A DNA stretch of 5,110 nucleotides from Chloroflexota bacterium (lineage in GTDB: Bacteria; Chloroflexota; Limnocylindria; QHBO01), in contig JADLBB010000032.1 of NCBI GenBank assembly GCA_020848055.1, positions 1 to 5,110 of the forward strand, read 5' to 3'. Both the position numbers and the translations under genes were made by a program. This document shows, in pieces, positions 1-5,110 of this stretch (positions are counted from its first letter, which is position 1; each line of letters starts with the position of its first letter). A model generated the notes under the pieces. That model worked only from the letters and a program-made list of their open reading frames with translations, ran no database searches and had not been told where the DNA came from.

Positions 1-554
1 ACGCCGAACGAGCGGCGAGCGGCGTCGCGATCGATCCCCGCGAACGAGCGGATCGGGGTGCCAGACACGAAGGCGTTGCCGCCGAAGGCGTCCGCGGTGG
101 GCGGGAAGCTCACGGCCACCCTCGTCGCGTAGCGGCCGATGGCGAGAGTCGCACGCCCGGGCTGGACGTTGCCCTCCCACACCAGGGTCGGGATGCGACG
201 CGCGCGGGCAGCCAATACCAGCGGCAGGGCGAGGTAACCGCCGGTCGTGAACAGCGCCGCGGGACGCAGCCGGCCGAGCAGCCACCACGCCTGCGGCACC
301 GATGCGCCCAGGCGAGCCGGATCGAGCACGGTGTGATGGGACACCCCGGACGAGCGCAGCGAGCGCACCACGAGCTGGTGGTACGCCATGCTGTCGCGCA
401 GCTCGTGACCGGCCACGAGCCGGCGCTCGAAGCCGCGCGCGCCACCGATGTAGTCGAGCTCAACGTCGCGACGTTCGTGGCGAAGGGCCGCTGCGACGGC
501 CAGCGCGGGGTACACGTGCCCGCCCGTCCCGCCGCCCGAAACCGAACAACGCAT
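1..554 (-). CDS. murG: MurG, lipid II-forming GlcNAc transferase (3'-truncated by window edge)
   Basis: Membrane-associated GT28 glycosyltransferase on the inner face of the membrane. It transfers GlcNAc from UDP-GlcNAc to lipid I, making lipid II, the substrate of FtsW. The first 184 residues are visible, about half of the usual ~360, and the frame stays open to the left edge. The N-terminus carries the MurG glycine loop SGGGTGGHVYPALAVA (6-21) with its conserved His13. A second glycine motif, LFTTGGYLALP (101-111), follows, then IPTLVWEGNVQPG (121-133), where E. coli has a HEQN sequence, and VSGTPIR (163-169), equivalent to the E. coli VGNPVR that ends the N-terminal domain. The UDP-GlcNAc-binding C-terminal domain is outside the window. 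The start must be at or just before ATG 552-554, because the glycine loop begins six residues later; GTG 555-557 is a possible start. This forces an overlap of about 95 nt with ftsW. Confidence 0.93.
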   Translation of the reverse strand, partial: MRCSVSGGGTGGHVYPALAVAAALRHERRDVELDYIGGARGFERRLVAGHELRDSMAYHQLVVRSLRSSGVSHHTVLDPARLGASVPQAWWLLGRLRPAALFTTGGYLALPLVLAARARRIPTLVWEGNVQPGRATLAIGRYATRVAVSFPPTADAFGGNAFVSGTPIRSFAGIDRDAARRSFG

Positions 555-1737
555 CACGCAGGGATCCTGTCTGTGTCGTCTCGCGGCTGATCGACAGCAG
601 GATGCCGATGGCAGCCAGGTTGATGGTCAGCGCCGATCCACCGGCGCTGATGAACGGTAGCGGAATGCCCGTCACCGGCATCAGCGCGGTGACGACCATC
701 ATGTTGATCAGGGCCTGGACCACCAGCCAGGTGGTGATGCCGCAGGCCACCAGCCCGGAGAATGTGTCGGGCGCGTGGATCGCGATGCGGTAGCCCTGGT
801 AGGCGATCACCACGAACAGCGCGACGACCGCCAGCGCCCCGATCACGCCCAGTTCCTCACCGATTATCGCGAAGATGAAGTCGGTGGATGGGGCGGGCAG
901 ATACAGGAACTTCTGCCGGCTCTCGCCGAGGCCCAGCCCGGTGAAGCCACCCAGCCCCAGCGCCAGCAGGCCCTGGACGGTGTTGTACCCATCCTTCAGC
1001 GGGTCGCTGAACGGATCGAACACGGTTCGAACGCGATCCATCTGGTAGGAGGTGTTGCTGATCATCAGCCACGCGGCCGACACGACCCCGGTGCCGATGA
1101 CAGCCAGGTACAGCAGGTTCGCGCCGGACATGAAGAAGATGCTGATGGCGGTGATGACGTAGACGCCCGCCGTGCCGAGGTCCGGCTCGGCGGCGATGAG
1201 CAGGAAGCCCGGCGTCACGAGCAGGGCGAACGGGATGAACCCGTTGGCGAATCCGCGGGCATCGGTTCCGCGGCGGTCCAGCCAGTGGGCCAGGTACAGG
1301 ACGATGGCGAGCTTGGCGAACTCGGCCGGCTGGACCGTGCCCACGCCGGGGATGATGATCCAGCGGCGCGAGCCGTTGATCTCCGCGCCGATGCCGGGCA
1401 TCAGCACCGCCACCAGCAGCAGCGCGGTGACCACGAAGATCGGGATGGCCAGGTAGCGCAGGTGGCGGAAGTCGAGGCGCATCGCCAGGAACAGGCCACC
1501 CAGTCCGAGGATGGCCCACACCAGTTGCTCGAGGCCCTGGGCCGCCGGATCGTCGGCACTCAGGTACGAGCGCACGCTCGAGGCCGAATAGACCATCACG
1601 ACTCCGAGCGCCGTCAGGGCCAGCACCGCGACCAGGAGCGCGTAGGCGGGCTCGTGCCGTTCGCGGCGTACCCCGCCGCGGCTCCTGGAACGTGGGCTGG
1701 AGCGGGGCGCGTTGCGCGTGGCCGCGATTGCGGTCAT
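460..1737 (-). CDS. ftsW: FtsW, SEDS-family septal peptidoglycan glycosyltransferase
   Basis: Polytopic membrane protein that polymerises lipid II into glycan strands at the division site, working with a class B penicillin-binding protein. It has 425 residues with about ten hydrophobic segments. An Arg/Ser-rich cytoplasmic N-terminus of about 28 residues precedes the first helix (about 31-51). SEDS signatures: NGSRRWI (121-127), QPAEFAKL (136-143), EPDLGTA (184-190), the large loop with LPAPSTDFIFAIIGEELG (280-297) and GIPLPFISAGGSA (357-369). Asp286 in TDFIFA matches the Asp shown to be essential in FtsW and RodA. RodA is the main alternative, but the place between murD and murG favours FtsW. 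The usual SYGGSS reads SAGGSA. The ATG overlaps the murD stop as ATGA and has GGAGG 7 nt upstream. The last 31 residues (395-425) are Arg/Gly/Pro-rich and lie wholly in sequence that also encodes the start of murG, so the true C-terminus is less certain than the rest. Confidence 0.94.
   Translation of the reverse strand: MTAIAATRNAPRSSPRSRSRGGVRRERHEPAYALLVAVLALTALGVVMVYSASSVRSYLSADDPAAQGLEQLVWAILGLGGLFLAMRLDFRHLRYLAIPIFVVTALLLVAVLMPGIGAEINGSRRWIIIPGVGTVQPAEFAKLAIVLYLAHWLDRRGTDARGFANGFIPFALLVTPGFLLIAAEPDLGTAGVYVITAISIFFMSGANLLYLAVIGTGVVSAAWLMISNTSYQMDRVRTVFDPFSDPLKDGYNTVQGLLALGLGGFTGLGLGESRQKFLYLPAPSTDFIFAIIGEELGVIGALAVVALFVVIAYQGYRIAIHAPDTFSGLVACGITTWLVVQALINMMVVTALMPVTGIPLPFISAGGSALTINLAAIGILLSISRETTQTGSLRDALFGFGRRDGRARVPRAGRRSGPSPRTSRR
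565..568 (-). promoter_or_regulatory. Candidate ribosome binding site of murG inside ftsW
   Basis: Minus-strand AGGA lies 7 nt before a GTG at 555-557 and 10 nt before the adjacent in-frame ATG at 552-554. Either codon could start murG; they differ by one residue. The match is partial, so translational coupling with ftsW may matter more than this site. Confidence 0.45.
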
Positions 1738-3152
1738 GGTGCCGCCTCCAGGTCGGCGACGGCCGCCCTGAACGCGTCGCCGCGCGCCGCGTAATCGGCG
1801 AACATGTCGAAGCTGGCCGCGGCCGGCGACAGCAGCGCAACGTCGCCGGGCAGGGCGACGCCCGCCGCCATGCCCACCGCCTCCGCCATCGACGAGGCCC
1901 GGTGTACCGCCACGCGTCCGCCGATCAGTCCTTCGAGTTCGCCGGCCGTCTCGCCGATCAGGACCGCCGCGCGACATCGGCGGACGATCGCATCGGCGAA
2001 TGAGCCGTAGTCGAGTCCCTTGCCCTGGCCGCCGGCGATCAGCACCACGGGGCCATCGAATGCCTCCAGCGCGGCGATGGAGGCCAGCGGGATCGTCGCC
2101 TGCGAGTCGTTGACCCAGCGCACCCCGCGGCGCTCGATGACCGTCTCGAGCCGATGCGGGACCCCGGCGAAAGCGGCGATGGCGCCGGCGATGGCGGCTC
2201 GTCCGGCGCCTGCCAGGCTGGCAGCGGCCGCCGCACCCAGCACGTTGGCAAGCATGTGACGGCCCGGCAGCCGGACCTCGGACGATCGCAGCAGGCGTTC
2301 GGCGTGCAGCATGATCCAGCCATCGGCCGCCACGCTCGCGGCCAGGTCGGTCGCCGGCTCGAGGCCGTACCACGCCAGCGCATCGGGCGGCAGGCGCAGC
2401 GCGAGGTCGCGACAACCCGGATCGTCCCTGTTGAGCACGATCGTGCCGTCCCGCGCCGACAGCTCGGCCAGGCGCGCCTTGACCGCGCGGTAGGCCTCTA
2501 CGCTGCCATGACGGTCCAGGTGGTCCTCGGTGACGTTGGTGTACAGCGCGACGTCGGCGCCGCGGGAGATCGTGGGCAGCTGCAGCTCGGACAGCTCGAG
2601 CACCGCCCAGTCGTCGGGCCCCAGTTCGGTGGCGCGCTCGAGCAGGGGCGTACCGATGTTACCGCCCACGACCGACCCGATGCCGGCAGCCTGCAGCATG
2701 GCGCCGGTGAGCGCGGTCGCGGTCGTCTTGCCCTTGGTGCCGGTGATGCCGAGCACGCGGGCGCGCGTCAGGCGCAGGAAGAGTTCGACCTCGCTGACGA
2801 TCTCGGTGCCACGCGCCTCGGCCGCGGCCAGCGCGCGGCGCAGCCAGGGATCGGTGGTCGGGAACCTCGCCGACACCGACGGACTGGTGACCAGCAGGTC
2901 GGCGGCCTCGATGAGATGGGCCGCGGCCTCGTCGTTGGCGCCAAGGGCCAGGCGGATGGGGCGGCCGGCGAGCGCCTCCACCGCGTCGGACAGCGTCGCA
3001 GCGTCCCGCCGGTCGTAGGCCGTCACCAGCGCGCCGTGGTCGGTGAGGAAGCGACAGGCCGCGACGCCGGAGCGGGCGAGGCCCAGCACCACGGCGCTTC
3101 GACCGCGCAGGTCGTCGGCGGTCCGGATCGGAGACATCGCCCCGGCCGTCAC
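1734..3152 (-). CDS. murD: MurD, UDP-MurNAc-L-alanine--D-glutamate ligase
   Basis: Cytoplasmic Mur ligase that adds D-Glu to UDP-MurNAc-L-Ala with ATP. The GTG start gives 472 residues, somewhat longer than the 438 of E. coli. It was chosen because GGAGG sits 6 nt upstream and the GTG overlaps the mraY stop; ATG at 3135-3137 is the alternative. The open frame continues upstream to about 3803, but that part is a shadow of mraY. Domains: N-terminal UDP-binding Rossmann-like fold (VVLGLARSG, about 21-29); ATP domain with P-loop GITGTKGKTT (135-144), VLELSELQL (184-192), NVTEDHLDRH (206-215) and the probable carbamylated Lys225 in YRAVKARL; C-terminal domain with VPHRLE (331-336), NDSQAT (348-353), GGQGKG (374-379) and SPAAASFDMF (442-451). 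Unusual: ELSSFQL reads ELSELQL, and NDSKATN reads NDSQATI. Equivalents of the E. coli D-Glu contacts T321, K348 and S415 appear kept (T353, K378, S447), and the F422 position is Tyr454. D-Glu is therefore the likely substrate; an L-Glu-using MurD2-type enzyme is a remote alternative. Confidence 0.94.
   Translation of the reverse strand: MTAGAMSPIRTADDLRGRSAVVLGLARSGVAACRFLTDHGALVTAYDRRDAATLSDAVEALAGRPIRLALGANDEAAAHLIEAADLLVTSPSVSARFPTTDPWLRRALAAAEARGTEIVSEVELFLRLTRARVLGITGTKGKTTATALTGAMLQAAGIGSVVGGNIGTPLLERATELGPDDWAVLELSELQLPTISRGADVALYTNVTEDHLDRHGSVEAYRAVKARLAELSARDGTIVLNRDDPGCRDLALRLPPDALAWYGLEPATDLAASVAADGWIMLHAERLLRSSEVRLPGRHMLANVLGAAAAASLAGAGRAAIAGAIAAFAGVPHRLETVIERRGVRWVNDSQATIPLASIAALEAFDGPVVLIAGGQGKGLDYGSFADAIVRRCRAAVLIGETAGELEGLIGGRVAVHRASSMAEAVGMAAGVALPGDVALLSPAAASFDMFADYAARGDAFRAAVADLEAAP
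1745..1749 (-). promoter_or_regulatory. Ribosome binding site of ftsW
   Basis: Minus-strand GGAGG, inside the last codons of murD, ends 7 nt before the ftsW ATG at 1735-1737. It supports this ATG, and not any upstream in-frame codon, as the start; the frame is open far upstream only because of high GC. Confidence 0.75.
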
Positions 3153-4138
3153 GAGGCGCCTCCGGTGCCGAGAAGGAACACGCTGACACCGAGGACGGCG
3201 GCCAGGGCGGCCACGATCCAGAAGCGCAGCGTGATCTTCTCCTCGGCCCAGCCGACGAGCTCGAAGTGGTGGTGCAGCGGCGCCATGCGGAAGATGCGCC
3301 GGCCGCGCAGCCGGTAGCTGAGCACCTGCAGCACCACGCTCATGATGACCGCCACGAACACGATGCCGATGATCGCCAGCAGCGGCAACTGACCGTTCAC
3401 GGTGGCCACCACCGCCAGCGTGGCGCCCAGCCCCAGTGATCCCGAGTCGCCCATGATGATCTGGGCCGGATGGACGTTGAACCACAGGAAGCCCATCAGC
3501 GCGCCGATGATCAGGGCGCACAGGATCGCCAGGTTCGGTTGCGCCAACTTGACGCCCGGGATCGGCACCAGGCTGATCAGCAGGTAGGCCACGAAGCTGA
3601 AGATGAGCACGCCGCCGGCGAGCCCATCCTCGCCATCGGTCAGGTTCACCGCGTTGCTGGTGCCGACGATCACGAAGGCCACGAAGGCCACGAACAGGAT
3701 CGGACCGATGACCACCTCGCCCAGTCCCGGGATGTTGATGGCCGTGATGTTGAAGTGGCGCTGGATGTAATAGCCGGCCAGGATGGCCACGGCCGTCTGC
3801 CACACCAGCTTCCAGCGTCCGCGCATCCCGACGCCGGTGCGCACGTTCACGAAGTCATCGATGGCGCCCAGGATGCCGACGCCCATCAGCGTCAGCATCG
3901 GGGTCAGCGTGGCCGCATCCTCGATGCGCAGGGCCATCGCGCCGAACAGGACCACGGTCACGATCAGCATCCCACCCATGGTCGGCGTGCCCGCCTTGCC
4001 CAGGTGCCCTTCGGGGCCGTCGCTGCGGATCCGCTTGCCGAACCCCAGGCGGCGCAGCAGGCCGATGTAGACCGGCCCGAGCGCAACCATGCCGATGAAG
4101 GCGGCCATCAGTGCGACGACGACCTGCAGCAGGGTCAT
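3149..4138 (-). CDS. mraY: MraY, phospho-MurNAc-pentapeptide-transferase
   Basis: Integral membrane enzyme of the polyprenyl-phosphate sugar-1-phosphate transferase family. It moves phospho-MurNAc-pentapeptide from UDP to undecaprenyl phosphate, giving lipid I on the inner face of the membrane. The protein has 329 residues, slightly shorter than the 360 of E. coli, with roughly ten hydrophobic segments. Motifs in order: GTPTMGG (50-56), the Asp pair D94-D95 in AIDDF, NAVNLTDGEDGLA (162-174) with the conserved Asp at 168, PAQIIMGDSGS (224-234) with D231, and the cytoplasmic PLHHHFELVGW (287-297) followed by RFWI. All expected acidic and histidine residues are present. One oddity is Glu170, where the family normally has Leu in NLTDGLDG. 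The start is the ATG overlapping the murF stop; the stop overlaps the murD GTG as GTGA. The call is firm. Confidence 0.97.
   Translation of the reverse strand: MTLLQVVVALMAAFIGMVALGPVYIGLLRRLGFGKRIRSDGPEGHLGKAGTPTMGGMLIVTVVLFGAMALRIEDAATLTPMLTLMGVGILGAIDDFVNVRTGVGMRGRWKLVWQTAVAILAGYYIQRHFNITAINIPGLGEVVIGPILFVAFVAFVIVGTSNAVNLTDGEDGLAGGVLIFSFVAYLLISLVPIPGVKLAQPNLAILCALIIGALMGFLWFNVHPAQIIMGDSGSLGLGATLAVVATVNGQLPLLAIIGIVFVAVIMSVVLQVLSYRLRGRRIFRMAPLHHHFELVGWAEEKITLRFWIVAALAAVLGVSVFLLGTGGAS
3159..3163 (-). promoter_or_regulatory. Ribosome binding site deciding the murD GTG start
   Basis: Minus-strand GGAGG lies 6 nt before the GTG at 3150-3152. The alternative in-frame ATG at 3135-3137, five codons later, has only a weak GGGGCG before it. 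The site therefore favours the GTG, which overlaps the mraY TGA. Confidence 0.7.
3671..3694. repeat. Short 9-bp tandem repeat inside mraY
   Basis: The plus-strand unit cacgaaggc occurs twice in direct succession (3671-3679 and 3680-3688), followed by a partial third copy (cacgaa). On the coding strand it encodes the repeated hydrophobic triplet in VAFVAFV, within a membrane helix of MraY. It stays in frame and is probably only codon-level repetition; a copy-number change would add or remove three residues. Confidence 0.5.
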
Positions 4139-5110
4139 GCGCCGGCCCCACCCAGCAGGGCGACCGTTCGGTCCAGCTCGATGCCGCGCGATCCCTTGAC
4201 CAGCACCACGTCCCGCGGGCCGGGCGCCAGGTCGCGCTCGAGGACGACCGCCCCATCGACGGCATCGTCGGCGCGGAGCACGATGGCAGCGCCGGCCGAA
4301 CGCGCTGCCTCACCGATCCAGGCACCTCGCTCGCCGACCACGAGCAGGGCGTCGACGGTGCGCGCGGCCGCGACGCCAACCTCCCGATGCAGGCGCTCTT
4401 CGTCCGGTCCCAGCTCCAGCATGTCGCCAAGTACCGCGATGCGCCGGCCACCCGCGGGCACCGGCGTCTCGGCCAGGAACTCCAGTGCCGCGCGCACGCT
4501 GACCGGCGAGGCGTTGTAGGTATCGTCGACCACGGTCGCGCCGGAGGCCGCCTCCGCCACCGCCATGCGATGGTCGGCGTGGCTGCCGGCCTCGATGGCT
4601 TCGATCACCGCGTCGAACGGCACGCCCATCGCTTCGCCAACGATTGCCGCCGCCAGCGCGTGGGGGACGAGGTGGCGACCGGGCGTGCCGCTGCGGATGC
4701 GTCGCACCGCCCAGGGGGCCCGAAGCGTGAACTCGGTCCCGGCCAGGCCGCGGCTCGCGATGTCGGTGGCGCGGACGTCGGCCGCCTCGCCGAGCCCGAA
4801 GGTCATGACCGCCGCGCGGGTGACGTCGCGCATGGCGGCCACCCGGAGGTCATCGGCGTTGAGCACGGCCAGGCCTCCCGACGGCAGGGCCATGGGCAGC
4901 TCGGCCTTGGCCCGCGCGATGCGCTCGATGCTGCCGGCGCGCTCCAGGTGAGTGGCATGCACCGCCAGCACGATGCCGATCTCGGGCTGCGCGATCTCGG
5001 CCAGCCGGGCGATCTCGCCAACGGTGTACATGGCCATCTCGAGCACAGCGGCCTCGTGCTCCGGACGCAGGCGCAGGACCGACATCGGCAGGCCGGACTC
5101 CGAGTTGTGG
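4135..5110 (-). CDS. murF: MurF, UDP-MurNAc-tripeptide--D-Ala-D-Ala ligase (5'-truncated by window edge)
   Basis: Cytoplasmic ATP-dependent Mur ligase that adds D-Ala-D-Ala to UDP-MurNAc-tripeptide, the last cytoplasmic step of pentapeptide synthesis. About 324 residues are visible of a family that usually has about 450, so the substrate-binding domain and ATP P-loop lie beyond the right edge. The frame stays open to the edge and reads HNSESGLP before the Met at 5083-5085. That matches the usual N-NEIGLP segment of MurF, so this Met is internal and not the start. Numbering from that His, visible motifs are VLEMAM (22-27), HATHLE with its His near 54, the AKAEL lysine near 68 (the usually carbamylated position), LNADD (83-87), the DDTYNASP C-domain signature (195-202) and VKGSRGIE (304-311). 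The usual HN-NALAA segment reads HLVPHALAA. The TGA stop overlaps the mraY ATG as ATGA. Identification is firm. Confidence 0.95.
   Translation of the reverse strand, partial: HNSESGLPMSVLRLRPEHEAAVLEMAMYTVGEIARLAEIAQPEIGIVLAVHATHLERAGSIERIARAKAELPMALPSGGLAVLNADDLRVAAMRDVTRAAVMTFGLGEAADVRATDIASRGLAGTEFTLRAPWAVRRIRSGTPGRHLVPHALAAAIVGEAMGVPFDAVIEAIEAGSHADHRMAVAEAASGATVVDDTYNASPVSVRAALEFLAETPVPAGGRRIAVLGDMLELGPDEERLHREVGVAAARTVDALLVVGERGAWIGEAARSAGAAIVLRADDAVDGAVVLERDLAPGPRDVVLVKGSRGIELDRTVALLGGAGA
4146..4152 (-). promoter_or_regulatory. Weak Shine-Dalgarno-like stretch before mraY
   Basis: Minus-strand GGTGGGG inside the last codons of murF ends 7 nt before the mraY ATG. It is G-rich but not a good GGAGG match. 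Together with the ATGA stop/start overlap it suggests that mraY translation depends partly on ribosomes finishing murF. Confidence 0.4.

Noticed and set aside
110..463. 117-codon minus-strand frame near the left edge
   Set aside because: It is an out-of-frame reading of murG; the correct frame carries the MurG glycine loop and the TTGGY motif and runs off the edge.
558..570. Near-palindrome around ggatcc at the murG start as an operator or terminator
   Set aside because: It is only a short restriction-site-like palindrome without an extended stem or T-run, and it lies inside coding sequence.
775..1794. 339-codon plus-strand frame opposite ftsW
   Set aside because: Same reasons: antisense to FtsW, composition dominated by Asp, Gln, His, Arg and Gly, and no domain recognised.
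1738..2415. Upstream extension of the ftsW frame
   Set aside because: It lies inside murD, is Arg/Gly-rich noise, and the ATG at 1737 has a GGAGG site and the ATGA junction.
2154..3317. 387-codon open frame on the plus strand opposite murD and the end of mraY
   Set aside because: It is antisense to well-supported genes, shows no recognisable motif, and has the Arg/Gly/Gln/His-rich composition typical of shadow frames in GC-rich DNA.
3153..3803. Upstream extension of the murD frame as an N-terminal fusion domain
   Set aside because: It lies inside mraY, reads as Gly/Arg/His-rich noise, and a good GGAGG plus GTG start exists at 3152.
3470..4519. 349-codon plus-strand frame opposite mraY and murF
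   Set aside because: The His/Asp/Gln-rich, low-complexity translation is what hydrophobic membrane codons give when read antisense; there is no family signature.

Overview
The window is one uninterrupted block of the division and cell-wall (dcw) cluster. All genes lie on the minus strand, so transcription runs from high to low coordinates. In that order they are murF (5' end cut off by the right edge), mraY, murD, ftsW and murG (3' end cut off by the left edge). There is no intergenic space: every junction is an overlap (ATGA, GTGA, ATGA, then about 95 nt between ftsW and murG). I see no RNA gene, mobile element, CRISPR array, promoter or terminator. The operon promoter must lie upstream of the right edge.

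The genes encode consecutive steps of peptidoglycan precursor synthesis. MurD adds glutamate to UDP-MurNAc-L-Ala. MurF adds the terminal D-Ala-D-Ala dipeptide and completes the UDP-MurNAc-pentapeptide. MraY transfers the phospho-MurNAc-pentapeptide to undecaprenyl phosphate (lipid I). MurG adds GlcNAc (lipid II). FtsW, a SEDS-family protein, polymerises lipid II at the septum with a class B penicillin-binding protein. MurC and MurE are not in the window; in many genomes murE lies upstream of murF and murC downstream of murG.

The DNA is very GC-rich, with strong third-position G/C bias, which makes long spurious open frames on the plus strand. Gene order, an MraY of only 329 residues and the flavour of the MurG, FtsW and MurD sequences suggest a GC-rich Chloroflexota, perhaps a Limnocylindria-like lineage. 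This is inference from remembered family patterns and is not proven; an actinobacterial or other high-GC host is not excluded.

No new system is evident. The points worth a second look are the long ftsW/murG overlap, which sits on a TGATG that would be a natural stop/start junction in another frame, and several substitutions in normally invariant motifs of MurD, MraY, MurF and FtsW.
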